Positions 17,641-26,293 of a stretch of 64,000 bases of DNA are shown in pieces. The number at the start of each line of letters is the position of its first letter. Positions within the stretch are counted from its first letter, which is position 1. Below the pieces are notes generated by a model. It saw nothing but the letters and a program-made list of their open reading frames with translations, had not been told where the DNA came from and made no database searches. Source of the DNA: Streptomyces sp. M92 (GTDB lineage: Bacteria > Actinomycetota > Actinomycetes > Streptomycetales > Streptomycetaceae); assembly GCF_028473745.1 (NCBI RefSeq), contig NZ_CP101137.1:5642001-5706000 (forward strand), in the 5' to 3' direction. A program made the translations under genes and the position numbers.

Positions 17641-18501
17641 TCAGGCGGGGATGAACTGCTGCCAGGACTGGGCGCCGGTGCCGTTGCATTCGTGAATCTG
17701 GACCCGTATCGCATTGGCGAAGTCCGCATAGGGCACGTCCAGGCACTTGCCGGACGGCGGGTTGGTGAAAGCGGTCGGGGCTAGCTGGCCGTAGCGCCAC
17801 TGCTGGGCGCCAGTGCCGTTGCACGTGTAGATCTGCACCTTGGAGCCGTTGGCGGTCGCCCCGTCGGCCACGTCCAAGCACTTGCCGGAGTTCGGATTCG
17901 TCAAGGTGCCCTCGGGTGTGGTCTCCCAGATCTGTCCCAGGGAGCCGTTGCAGTCCCACAACTGCACCGGCGTGGCGTTCTCCTTGGCGGCGCCGCTCAC
18001 GTCCAAGCAGTGTGCGCCGCCATCAGGGCTGTAGGTGAAGCGCGTGGGGGCGGCCGTCGGGCCGGTCACGGAGAACGTGCACCACGCGGACCAGGCGGAT
18101 GGGCCGTGCGGGCCCTCGGCGCGAATCCGCCACCGGTAGTCACCTGGGGTGAAGGTGCTGGTGGGGAACTGGACGTCCCACCCGTGGCCGAGCGGTCCCG
18201 TACTGACCGCGATGGTCTGGAAAGGCTGTTCGCCCAGGCGCGCGAGTTCCAGCGTCCCGCCCAGGTCGGGCTGGGGGTCCAAGCCCTTGACCGAGGCCGC
18301 GAACAGTGGTCCGAAAGTATTGGCCGTGCTGAACGTCGGCTGCGGCTGACGGCCGCAGAGCTGGAAGCCCGCGTAGGGGCCGTCGGAGATCCGCAACGTC
18401 TCGGGCACGTCGGTCGTCGTGGCCGCCGACGCGGCTGCAGGAACGCCAAGGAAGGCGGCCAGGCCCAGAGCCGCCGTGACCATGGAACGTATCCCTCTCA
18501 T
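17641..18501 (-). CDS. Secreted ricin-B-type lectin domain protein
   Basis: About 286 residues from ATG 18501, which has GGAG five bases upstream. A Sec signal peptide (MRGIRSMVTAALGLAAFLGV, then PAAASA) directs export. Residues about 30-150 are a beta-rich domain ending WCTFSVTGPT. The C-terminal 130 residues form a ricin-type beta-trefoil with repeated CLDV (HCLDVSG, KCLDVAD, KCLDVPY) and QxW motifs (QIW, QQW, QSW). It should bind carbohydrate outside the cell. No catalytic domain is evident. It stands alone, convergent with the preceding operon. Confidence 0.85.
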   Translation of the reverse strand: MRGIRSMVTAALGLAAFLGVPAAASAATTTDVPETLRISDGPYAGFQLCGRQPQPTFSTANTFGPLFAASVKGLDPQPDLGGTLELARLGEQPFQTIAVSTGPLGHGWDVQFPTSTFTPGDYRWRIRAEGPHGPSAWSAWCTFSVTGPTAAPTRFTYSPDGGAHCLDVSGAAKENATPVQLWDCNGSLGQIWETTPEGTLTNPNSGKCLDVADGATANGSKVQIYTCNGTGAQQWRYGQLAPTAFTNPPSGKCLDVPYADFANAIRVQIHECNGTGAQSWQQFIPA

Positions 18502-18706
18502 GTTCACTCCATCGAAAGATCAAGTATTCGGCTGTTGAGAGTGCATACCGTGGGGCACCCGTGTGTCAGCTGTGGCGGCGTGCCCGTAAGAGTTTCGTCA
18601 TCTCCGCGGATCGGCCGCGCAGCGCCGCGGCGAACAGGCCCGACACGCACGACGCGTCCAGGTCCGCTCACGGCATGTAGTCGATCAATGGGTCGGGCGC
18701 ATCAGG

Positions 18707-18930
18707 GGCGGTCACACCCGGCGGGAGCCGCTTCCGCGGTCACGTCTCGCCGCCATGACGTAGCGGGCCAACGGCAAAGACCTCTGTGATCCAGATGTCG
18801 CGACGGCCGGTTGAATTCGCCTTGGACGCCGTGACCGGAGTGGATGACGGTCCCGGCTGTCGGTCGGCGGTTGCTGATCGCCAATCCCGCATGCCGGGAG
18901 CTTCTTGAGTGCGCAAAGCGGATCCGTCTC
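18707..18930 (-). pseudogene. Transposase remnant (IS3/IS481-like)
   Basis: One minus phase reads GLAISNRRPTAGTVIHSGHG and then VQGEFNRPSRHLDHRGL. RRPTAGTVIHSDHGxQ is the segment around the second catalytic Asp of Streptomyces IS3/IS481-type transposases, except that the Asp (SDHG) is Gly here (SGHG). Only this block survives, without ends or target duplications. It lies between the lectin and VOC genes. Confidence 0.4.
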
Positions 18931-19008
18931 CGGGGATGAGGACATCGACGTCGTCCGCTACGCCCTCGAGCAGTCCCGGCCCGAGGAGGACTCGGCGTTC
19001 GCGGGTGC

Positions 19009-19449
19009 TCAGCCGAGCTGCTCGGCCAGTCCGACGATGATGCCCTCCGGCCCGCGGACGTAGCAGAGTCGATAGCTGTCCTCGTACTGCGCCAGCTCGC
19101 CGACGAGTTCCGCGCCGTAGGCGTGCAGGCGGGCAACCGTGTTCTCGATGTCGTCGACGGCGAACATGACGCGGTGCGTACCCAGGACGTTGTGCGGCTG
19201 ATTGCGCGGCGCGGCGCTGATCGCCGCGGGGCTGCGGTACTTCGCCAGCTCGAGTCGGCTGTGCCTGTCAGGGGTCCGGAGCATCGCGATGTCGCAGCGG
19301 ACGCCGTCCAGTCCGGTGCACTGGTCAGCGACCGGGCCCCCGACTTCCGCCCGGCCCTCCAGCTCCATACCGAGTTCCACGAAGAACGCGACGGCGGCAT
19401 CCAGGTCCTCGACCACGATGCCGACGTTGTCCATCCGCTGAATCGCCAT
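19009..19449 (-). CDS. VOC (glyoxalase/dioxygenase superfamily) protein
   Basis: 146 residues from ATG 19449, with AGGAG upstream. The paired beta-alpha-beta-beta-beta halves are visible: MDNVGIVVEDLDAAVAFFVE (about 6-25), then HRVMFAVDDIENTVARLHAY and VRGPEGIIVGLAEQLG at the end. The terminal GPEGI(I/L)xxLxE is the usual second-half metal ligand region of vicinal-oxygen-chelate proteins. The substrate could be a glyoxal adduct, an antibiotic or a catechol, and the sequence does not decide. It is a stand-alone gene. Confidence 0.8.
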   Translation of the reverse strand: MAIQRMDNVGIVVEDLDAAVAFFVELGMELEGRAEVGGPVADQCTGLDGVRCDIAMLRTPDRHSRLELAKYRSPAAISAAPRNQPHNVLGTHRVMFAVDDIENTVARLHAYGAELVGELAQYEDSYRLCYVRGPEGIIVGLAEQLG

Positions 19450-19799
19450 GCTGACTCCTGCCTTCCTCCTCAGCCGCCGCGGACGCCGGTACCCCTGGGA
19501 CGTAGCCGGTGGCGCCTTCTCGACATCCTCCGCCAGGAATGCGAGCGAACGGGCCCGCACCGCTGGATTCTCATCGGCACACGCTTGCGGTTCGGCGGCA
19601 CAGGTCAGTCGTTTCGGCAGCTACGAGCAGCCGCCTGGATTTGGCCATCGCCCCGTTCTGTCTGCCCATGACAATTTCCAAGTGTCGTCGAAGGCTGCGC
19701 CGCTCACCCAGTTTAGTGACTCACGTCACACCCGGCTCCTGTCAGCAACCGGCGCGCCGTCTCGTTCAAGGGGCACGCGATCCAGACAGGAGCATCACC
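19450..19799. other. Divergent intergenic region
   Basis: About 350 bases between the VOC gene and the FAD oxidoreductase. CGTCACA (19724-19730) and TGTCAGC (19740-19746) followed by CGTC (19758-19761) resemble pieces of an ECF41-type promoter, but the spacing is not convincing. Nothing else was seen. Confidence 0.3.
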
Positions 19800-20990
19800 A
19801 TGAAGCACCGCATCGTCGTACTGGGCGCCGGATACGCCGGGGCCTTCGCCGCCGGAAACCTGGCCCGCCGGCTGTCCCCCGCCGACACCGAGATCACCGT
19901 CGTCAACGCCGTTCCGGACTTCGTTGAGCGGATGCGGCTCCACCAGCTCGCGATCGGTCAGGACCTCGCATGGCGCAAGCTCGCCGACGTCTTCGCGGGC
20001 ACCGGGGTCCGGCTCCGCCTGGCGCGCGTCACCGGCGTCGACCCCGAGCGCAGGACCGTCGCCGTGACCGGCGAGGACGGCGACGACGAGCTGGCGTACG
20101 ACACACTTCTCTACGCGCTCGGCAGCTCCGTGGCCCCCCATGGGGTCCCCGGCGTGGCCGAGTACGCCTTCGATGTGACCGGCCTGTCCTCGGCGCTGCG
20201 ACTGCGCGAGCGCCTGGCCGGCCTGGGCGAGGGCGGCACCGTGCTGGTCGTCGGTGAGGGACTGACCGGTATCGAGACCGCCACCGAGTTCGCCGAGTCG
20301 CGGCCCGACCTCTCGGTCGCCCTCGCCGCCCGCGACGAGCTGGGCACCTGGCTCTCCCCGAAGGCCCGCCGCCACCTGCGCCAGGCCTTCGACCGGCTCG
20401 GCGTCACGGTCCACGAGCACACCGCCGTCGAAGCCGTCGAGCCGACGCGGGTGATCGCGGCGGACGGTTCGTCCCTCCCGGCCGACGTGACCGTGTGGAC
20501 GGCCGGGTTCGCCGTGCACCCCATCGCGGCGGCCAGCGGCCTGGAGGTCGCCGAAAGCGGCCAGATCGTCGTCGATCGCACCATGCGCTCGGTCTCGCAC
20601 CCGGACGTCTACGCCGCCGGTGACTGCGCCTACGCGATAGGGGACAACGGCCGGCCGTTGCCGATGTCCTGCGCCTCGGCCGGCCTCACCAACATGCAGG
20701 CGACCGCCGCGATCATCGCGCGCCTGACGGGCGGCGAAGTACCGAACACCGGCATGAAGTACTACGGCAACCACATCAGCCTCGGACGGCGGGACGCGAT
20801 CTTCCAGATGGTGGACGGGGACGCCCGGTCGAAGACCTGGTACCTGGGCGGCCGGACCGCCGCGCGGCTCAAGTCGGGCGTGCTCAGGGGGGCCGGGTGG
20901 GGTATCGCCCACCCGACCTTCGGCATGCCGAAGCGCAAGCGCCGCCTGGCCACCGCACCTGACCGTGCCGGTGCGAGGGTCGCCGCATAA
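19800..20990 (+). CDS. NDH-2-like NAD(P)/FAD-dependent oxidoreductase
   Basis: 396 residues with AGGAG before the ATG. The FAD-binding GxGxxG is VVLGAGYAGAFAAG (about 5-18), and the NAD-binding GxGxxG is VLVVGEGLTGIETATE. Near the C-terminus HPDVYAAGDCAYA is the second FAD motif. This is the pyridine-nucleotide-disulfide oxidoreductase fold without the redox CxxC, as in type-II NADH dehydrogenases and related flavoproteins. It could pass electrons from NAD(P)H to a quinone or another acceptor. Ten bases downstream begins a SigJ/ECF41-like sigma factor; such sigma factors are typically encoded next to an oxidoreductase, so the two are probably a functional pair. Confidence 0.85.
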   Translation: MKHRIVVLGAGYAGAFAAGNLARRLSPADTEITVVNAVPDFVERMRLHQLAIGQDLAWRKLADVFAGTGVRLRLARVTGVDPERRTVAVTGEDGDDELAYDTLLYALGSSVAPHGVPGVAEYAFDVTGLSSALRLRERLAGLGEGGTVLVVGEGLTGIETATEFAESRPDLSVALAARDELGTWLSPKARRHLRQAFDRLGVTVHEHTAVEAVEPTRVIAADGSSLPADVTVWTAGFAVHPIAAASGLEVAESGQIVVDRTMRSVSHPDVYAAGDCAYAIGDNGRPLPMSCASAGLTNMQATAAIIARLTGGEVPNTGMKYYGNHISLGRRDAIFQMVDGDARSKTWYLGGRTAARLKSGVLRGAGWGIAHPTFGMPKRKRRLATAPDRAGARVAA

Positions 20991-21000
20991 GCTCCTCCGC

Positions 21001-21939
21001 ATGGACAGCGCAGCCATCGATCGGTTCGAGGCCAGCCGGGGCCGGCTGGCCTCGCTCGCGTACCGTCTGCTCGGCTCGGCCGCCGACGCCGAGGACACGG
21101 TGCAGGACGCGTTCCTGCGCTGGCAAGGCGCAGACCGTGAACGCATCGAGGTACCGGAGGCGTGGCTGACCAAGGTCGTCACCAACCTCTGCCTCGACCG
21201 GCTCCGTTCGGCACAGACGCGCCACGAGCGCGCTGCCGGAGACTGGCTGCCCGAGCTACTTCTGGAGGGCGACCCGATGCTCGGCCCCGCCGACACCTTC
21301 GAGCAGCGCGAATCGGTGTCCTTGGCCGTCCTGACCCTCATGGAGCGCCTCTCGCCGGTCGAGCGGGCCGCCTACGTCCTGCGCGAGGCCTTCTCGTACC
21401 CCCACGCCGAGATCGCCGAGATCCTCGACATCACCGAGTCCGCGAGCCAGCAGCACGTCCACCGGGCCCGACGGCGGGTCACCGCCGAGCGCCGGGGCGG
21501 CCACGAGGTGGACCCCGCGTCCGCGCGCCGGATCGTCGAGGAGTTCCTCGCCGCGGCCACGTCGGGGCGTACCGAACGGCTGGTGGCGATGCTCACCGCC
21601 GACGCGACCGCGGTCTCGGACGGTGCCGGACTGGCCAGGCGGCTGCTGCGGTACACGACGCGCGAGCGTGTCGCCTCGTTCGTACGGGCCGGGTTCAAGG
21701 CCACTCCGGCGAAGCGGCGGCTGGCCGGCGGCTCCCCCACGATGCACTTCGCGCTGGTCAACGGCTCTCCGGCCGTCTTGGCCGTGGTCGGCGACCGGGT
21801 CGTGGGCGCCGTGGCCTTCGAGATCGGTGACGGCAAGATCGCGTCGCTGCGCGGCATCGCCGCCGCGGAGCGGCTCGCGCGCCTCAATGAGGCCTGGCGG
21901 CACCACGAACCCGGTGTGCCGGTCATCAGCGCATGGTGA
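21001..21939 (+). CDS. SigJ / ECF41-type RNA polymerase sigma factor
   Basis: 312 residues. Sigma region 2 reads LASLAYRLLGSAADAEDTVQ and DAFLRW; region 4 reads LSPVERAAYVLREAFSYPHA, EIAEILDITESASQQHVHRA. After region 4 a C-terminal extension of about 130 residues (VEEFLAAATSGRTERLVAML to the end) is a SnoaL-like domain, the hallmark of the ECF41/SigJ group, where it acts as a built-in regulator instead of a separate anti-sigma factor. ATG 21001 is ten bases after the oxidoreductase stop, so the genes are probably co-transcribed. Confidence 0.88.
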   Translation: MDSAAIDRFEASRGRLASLAYRLLGSAADAEDTVQDAFLRWQGADRERIEVPEAWLTKVVTNLCLDRLRSAQTRHERAAGDWLPELLLEGDPMLGPADTFEQRESVSLAVLTLMERLSPVERAAYVLREAFSYPHAEIAEILDITESASQQHVHRARRRVTAERRGGHEVDPASARRIVEEFLAAATSGRTERLVAMLTADATAVSDGAGLARRLLRYTTRERVASFVRAGFKATPAKRRLAGGSPTMHFALVNGSPAVLAVVGDRVVGAVAFEIGDGKIASLRGIAAAERLARLNEAWRHHEPGVPVISAW

Positions 21940-22836
21940 CCGGCGCCCCGCGATCCAGTGACCCGAGTCGAAGCCAGGGCAGTGCCCCACCTCGTGGACC
22001 CGGCGGAAACGGTGTTCCCGCCAGGTGCTCTTCGGTTTCTCTGTACGCGCCTGATGTACGCACACTGATGCACGCACACTGATCGGAGCTCCAGACCCCG
22101 GGAGAGTGAACCTCCGCAGGGCTCGGGCGCCCGATGCCTTTCCGTCATCCGTCTGGCCGGACCTGCACTACGGCGCCGCCGGGGGCGGCGCTGCGCTCGT
22201 GTTCGGGCCGACCCGCCACGGCGCCAGCGTGCACGGGCGGATGCGGGAGGGAAGCAGCGCGGTCTACATGGTGAGCGACGGCTTGCACGCGGTGCGCCGG
22301 CGGGGTGGCCGACGCCGACGGCGTGACTCTCGGACCGAACGGGCCTCGGCCGCCAGATCGAGGAGCCGCGTATCCAGCTGAGCCGCGTCGAAGACTCCGC
22401 CGCCACTCTCCGCATCCGCCTGGACGCCCGCACGCTCCGAGCAGGGTGTCTCGGTCTGGCCTCCGCCCACCACCGGCGCCGCACAACGGCCTTGCGGACG
22501 CCTTCCCTCTCGGCTTCTCGAGGTGGCCGCGTGGATACGCGACGTCAGTCCGTGTCCACGCGGACAGGACGCTGGTCACCGACAGGATCGGGACTGCCCG
22601 GCGTTCCGTGCCCCAGACTCCGCACGCGGGCAGCCACGGCGTCCGGGGCGTCAACTGTGACGACGAGAGCCCCCGGCAAGGTGCGCACTCTTGCGAGCCA
22701 CGCATCGGGACGAATCAACGAGATCGTCCTCTACGGGGGCACCGCCCCGGCCGCCATCGGCTGCGACACCGGCCCCCTACGACACGTGCAGCCGCTGGAC
22801 GCCGGTACCGCAGGGCCTCGCCCCGGTGCGTGCCGG
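21940..22836. other. Gene-poor stretch
   Basis: Nearly 900 bases between the sigma factor and the lipoprotein gene, converging in direction. Protein-like islands occur in several phases (for example minus-strand FDAAQLDTRLLDLAAEARSV near 22400), but none forms a credible gene. A short tandem repeat sits at 22044-22083. Confidence 0.35.
22044..22083. repeat. Short tandem repeat, period about 14
   Basis: Two exact copies of ACGCACACTGAT (22058-22069 and 22072-22083) are preceded by a degenerate copy ACGCGCCTGAT (from 22044). They lie about 100 bases after the sigma-factor stop. The function is unknown. Confidence 0.5.
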
Positions 22837-23709
22837 TCAGCTCGACTGCCGGCTGCCCTGCAAGGCCTTGTCGGTCATGTCGGCGACCTGGTCGGCCGGC
22901 GGGGCCTCGGCATTGACCTCGACGCCGAAGTCCGAAAACTGCATCACCGTACTCATCTTCAGCTGCTGCGCCGAAGCGCTGCCCTCCGGCTTGGCAGAGG
23001 CGGAGGCCGGGGCCTTGACGGTCATGTCGATCTGCTGGCGGCGCAGCCGGCCTTCGTCGTCGAGCCAGATCTGCATCGGCAGCGTCGAGCCGAGTTGCTG
23101 GCTCATCCGTTCGCCGCCCGGCAGCTTGGAGACGTCCACAGAGACCTTGTAGTGCGTGGTGTCGACTCCACCGACCTTCTCGGTGCCGACCTTGGTGACG
23201 TCCTGGTCCGTGATGGCCTTGGCGTAGGCGGCGGTACGGGCCGGGTCGCCGATCTGCTGATCGCCCAGGCCCTGCTGTGCGGCGACCTTCTCCAGGTCGA
23301 TCTTGATCCAGGGCTTGCCGCCCGGAGACTTCTGGCCCGACACCTGCTGGTAGAGAACCTGGTCGACCACGCGTTGCTCGATGGTCCTGTCCTGCGCGGT
23401 AATGGTCATGACGCTGTCGCCCTCGGCCAGGTCGAGGACGCCCTCGCCGTCGGACGTGATCCTCTTGCCCGCCGCGGCCACATCCATCTTGATCGTCATC
23501 CGGGCGGATTCGGCTTCGGCTGTCCTCTCGTAAGCGGCCCGGACCTGCGTCGTGCCCTGCTCCTGGGCCTCGGCGCCTCTGCTCGCGCTCGGTGTCGCGC
23601 CGCCCCCGTCGGCCTGCGAACCGCTGCCGTCACCACAACCCGCAAGGACGACGCTCCCCATCGCCGCGGCAACCACGACCGCTCCGGCCTTCGTCACCCT
23701 GTGACGCAT
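22837..23709 (-). CDS. LppX/LprAFG-type lipoprotein
   Basis: About 290 residues from ATG 23709. The signal peptide RHRVTKAGAVVVAAAMGSVV ends in the lipobox LAGC, so the mature protein is anchored to the outer face of the membrane. The mature part has repeated amphipathic strands (ARMTIKMDVAAAGKRITSDG, VDTTHYKVSVDVSKLPGG, PMQIWLDDEGRLRRQQIDMT), the curved sheet pattern of actinobacterial LppX/LprG-like lipoproteins that bind lipids or glycolipids. An ATG four codons upstream with GAGGAG before it is also possible. No operon partner is evident. Confidence 0.8.
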   Translation of the reverse strand: MRHRVTKAGAVVVAAAMGSVVLAGCGDGSGSQADGGGATPSASRGAEAQEQGTTQVRAAYERTAEAESARMTIKMDVAAAGKRITSDGEGVLDLAEGDSVMTITAQDRTIEQRVVDQVLYQQVSGQKSPGGKPWIKIDLEKVAAQQGLGDQQIGDPARTAAYAKAITDQDVTKVGTEKVGGVDTTHYKVSVDVSKLPGGERMSQQLGSTLPMQIWLDDEGRLRRQQIDMTVKAPASASAKPEGSASAQQLKMSTVMQFSDFGVEVNAEAPPADQVADMTDKALQGSRQSS

Positions 23710-23985
23710 GTGAATCCCCATCTCCTCAACAAGTACCAGCCGCCGCCTCGTCACGCCGACCTATTGGGCCGAATGCCCCGAATACCCATCAACACACTTA
23801 TTAATGCGGATAGTTGGGCATCTCCGCACTGCCCTTTCCTGCGCAACGCGAGAACGAACATCAGCGCCGATGGCGGTGAGTACGAGCCGGGGGTGGGATT
23901 CGCCGCCCTTGTGAGCGACGGCGCGCAGGGCATCGTCCGAGTGCATACCGTCTCCTGGCGTGCTCACCACGGACCACGTCGGCGG

Positions 23986-24228
23986 TCAGAAAGGCATGCG
24001 GCCACGGGCTCGCCGGCCGGCCGACCCGCTGCGGCCGACAGCCCTGGAGCTGCTGCGAAACGGCTTGCTGAGCGCTCGTCCAAGGATGCCGGGGGCCTTC
24101 CCGCCGGCCCGTGACCCGAAACCGAGTGAGCGTTGAGCACCGCGTTGCGGATGGCGGGACAGACGCGGCAAGAGGAAGGCCAGAAGAGCGAGGACGACAC
24201 ACACTGCGACGATCCCGACGATCATCAT
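23986..24228 (-). CDS. Small membrane protein (DUF6411-like)
   Basis: 80 residues with AGGAG six bases before the ATG. The N-terminus MMIVGIVAVCVVLALLAFLL is a single transmembrane helix. The rest is very basic and Gly/Ser/Arg-rich (GSRAGGKAPGILGRALSKPF to GRRARGRMPF), probably cytoplasmic. It resembles a conserved small Streptomyces membrane-protein family that I recall as DUF6411; its function is unknown. The strong conservation-like codon pattern and the ribosome-binding site support a real gene. Confidence 0.65.
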   Translation of the reverse strand: MMIVGIVAVCVVLALLAFLLPRLSRHPQRGAQRSLGFGSRAGGKAPGILGRALSKPFRSSSRAVGRSGSAGRRARGRMPF

Positions 24229-24794
24229 GTGGGACTCCTGAACGTGAGAGGTGTCTGTCGGTTGCCCCCGGGTCGCGGGACCATGCGCGAGGCAAGCTCA
24301 CGGGCTGGACCTCGCACACCCCTTCTGCCGGACCCCTGGCCCATGACCGCGCCGCGCCCGGCCGAACGTACTCAGCGCCGGTCGCGGGGAGTGCCCAGCC
24401 CGGAGGACAGGAGCGGTCATCGACCCGGTCATCGACCGTCCGGCAGCCGGTAGAGCGGGGAAGCACGACCGAGGCCCCGCTTCCGTATCGTGCACTCCTC
24501 AGCCACCTGCAGATGTGGCGAGGTCGTCGCTCTTGGGAGAGTGCCCGCCGAACGACCAGCCCGTCATCCACGGCGCTCGCCCCAGGCGCGGCGGCGTCCC
24601 CGTTCCCTGTCGCTCTCAGCCGGGGAGTCGGACCGCTCACCGATCAGAACCGCTTGCAGGAATTACTGGGTGGAACACGGAGCCGGTTGGAACAGCGAAC
24701 AGCGAACACCCGGAACGCAAGCACGACCGCGTGAGTGGGAAGGGACCCGCGACCGCCCCCCGAAGCGAGCAGAGGGTGAGCGAGCCTTTGCCGG
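24229..24794. other. Gene-poor stretch
   Basis: About 565 bases between the small membrane protein and the STAS gene. No supported gene, RNA or repeat was seen. Confidence 0.4.
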
Positions 24795-25160
24795 TCATTC
24801 GTCGGCGGGAGCCGCCGTGCGCTGGGGGCTGACCAAATAGTCGTAGGTACCCGTGAGTTCGAGCAGTCGCTTGAGTGCCGGGCCTATGTTGTCCAAGTGG
24901 AAGCCGATGCCGTCCCGGCAGGCGGAACGGTGGATCTGCAGGAGCGTCGACAAACCCATGGAATCCACCACTCCCAGCTCCCTGCAGTCCAGTCGGAGAT
25001 CCTCGACGTCCGCACGCTCGTCAAGGGCCAGCCGCACCCGGCGGAGCAGTTCACCGCAGGTGTCGTAATCCAGGTCGCCGTCGAGGGCCAGGCGCACGGT
25101 GTGCGGACCGGTGACGGAGGGCGAAGCGGCAGTGGGGTCTTCGTCCGGTGAGGTGGTCAC
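24795..25160 (-). CDS. STAS-domain anti-sigma-factor antagonist-like protein
   Basis: 121 residues from GTG 25160. The STAS fold is clear: VRLALDGDLDYDTCGELLRR, VEDLRLDCRELGVVDSMGLS and TLLQIHRSACRDG. DSMGLS carries the Ser that is phosphorylated in SpoIIAA/RsbV-type antagonists. A TTG start a few codons upstream would overlap the stop of the preceding B12-binding gene, so translation is coupled either way. It is the last gene of an operon with a SpoIIE phosphatase that would dephosphorylate such a Ser. No anti-sigma kinase is encoded here, so its kinase partner must lie elsewhere. Confidence 0.85.
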   Translation of the reverse strand: MTTSPDEDPTAASPSVTGPHTVRLALDGDLDYDTCGELLRRVRLALDERADVEDLRLDCRELGVVDSMGLSTLLQIHRSACRDGIGFHLDNIGPALKRLLELTGTYDYLVSPQRTAAPADE

Positions 25161-25183
25161 GGTGTTCGTCCAACGTTTCGGGG

Positions 25184-26293
25184 TCAATGGGAGGCGGCGA
25201 GGGCGTCGCGCCCGGCGTCGATGAAGCGGCGGGCACGCGGAAAGTCGCGCAATTGCCTTGCCAGCAGTTCCAAGCCGGGCAGGAGGCACTGCGCGGGAAC
25301 GCCTCGGGCGGCGAGTACCTCCGCTGTCCAGGTGAGGAAGTCGGTGAGGATCTCCGATGCGTCGACGTACAGGGCCGCGGCCAGGAAGTGCACGATGTGC
25401 GCGAGGTCCTCGGCAGTGCGCTCGCGTTGCTCGTCGGTGTAGTCACGCATTGCCGGAAGACGCTGTTCCAGGCCGAGGAAGGCGTCGCGTACGAGACGGG
25501 TGGATGTCTTGGCGACCATCGTGTATTCCTGGTCGTCCAGATGCGGCAGGTCGTCGATCGTCTGATGGGCGGGGGGCGGCCGGAGCAGAGGGCCGGTGGC
25601 GAGTCTGTCCGCGGCCGCGCGAGCGTCGGGCGACCAGGCGTCGGCCCCCAGCAGGCGGGCGTAGCGGCCGTCGGCGCCGAAGGCGAGGCCGCCGACCATG
25701 ACAGGGGTACCGACGGCCTGGACAGCGGTGATCGCGCTGTGAGCGGCTGGCAGGCGGGTGGGCAGGGAACTGGACAGGCAGACCGCGTCCGGCCCGGTGC
25801 GGTGCAGGTGGCCGATCAGGTGGGCGGTCGGCACCTGGGCGCCGAGGTATTCGACCTGCCAGCCCCGAAGTCGCAGTGTCTCGGCCACCAGCCGCGCCGG
25901 CAGGGCGTGCCATTCCTGGTCCACGCAGGCGACCGTGACACGTCCGCGCGGCGCGGTGGGGCGCCGTATTGGCAGGCAGGCGATGACACGGTCATTGATG
26001 GCGGTGGCCGCGTGCTCGTCGGCCACGCTCATCCGGTTCGCGGCCCATTCGATGCCGACCTTGCGCTGGACGGCGCCGATGACGTCCAGCAGCAAGGTCT
26101 CCGGCCGGAGTCCCGCGTCGAGCGCTTCGTGGACGACGTCGACGGCCGAGAACTCGTCTCCGGCGCGGACGGCCGTCCACAGTTCGTCCACCCATTGCAG
26201 GGCTCGCTCGTCGCCACGAGCCGGGGTGAGCAGGCGGGCGCCGTCGTCGCGCGGGCCCGATGCGTCGTCGATGCGGAAGGCGCGGGTGCTCAT
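25184..26293 (-). CDS. Cobalamin-binding sensor-like protein without HTH
   Basis: 369 residues. Residues about 30-105 are a helical B12-cap bundle with W83 and E93-H94, an exact W-x9-EH motif as in CarH-type photoreceptors. Residues about 115-215 are a Rossmann-like B12-binding domain: E127-x-H129 (DQEWHALP) supplies the probable lower cobalt ligand, followed by SSSL and GG at 201-202. Residues about 255-369 are an extra all-helical domain (LAHIVHFLAAALYVDASEIL and similar) that I do not recognise; it may be a partner-binding domain. There is no DNA-binding domain. The start overlaps the stop of the SpoIIE gene (ATGA), and a STAS gene follows. Context suggests a sensor that adjusts partner switching in response to cobalamin state or light; that is inference. 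Confidence 0.75.
   Translation of the reverse strand: MSTRAFRIDDASGPRDDGARLLTPARGDERALQWVDELWTAVRAGDEFSAVDVVHEALDAGLRPETLLLDVIGAVQRKVGIEWAANRMSVADEHAATAINDRVIACLPIRRPTAPRGRVTVACVDQEWHALPARLVAETLRLRGWQVEYLGAQVPTAHLIGHLHRTGPDAVCLSSSLPTRLPAAHSAITAVQAVGTPVMVGGLAFGADGRYARLLGADAWSPDARAAADRLATGPLLRPPPAHQTIDDLPHLDDQEYTMVAKTSTRLVRDAFLGLEQRLPAMRDYTDEQRERTAEDLAHIVHFLAAALYVDASEILTDFLTWTAEVLAARGVPAQCLLPGLELLARQLRDFPRARRFIDAGRDALAASH

Noticed and set aside
19724..19761. Possible ECF41 promoter before the FAD oxidoreductase
   Set aside because: CGTCACA/TGTCAGC and CGTC elements are present, but the spacing did not match the consensus as I remember it, so it was not listed as a promoter.
22492..24114. A 540-codon plus-strand open frame
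   Set aside because: It lies antisense to the clear lipoprotein gene (lipobox, signal peptide) on the minus strand.
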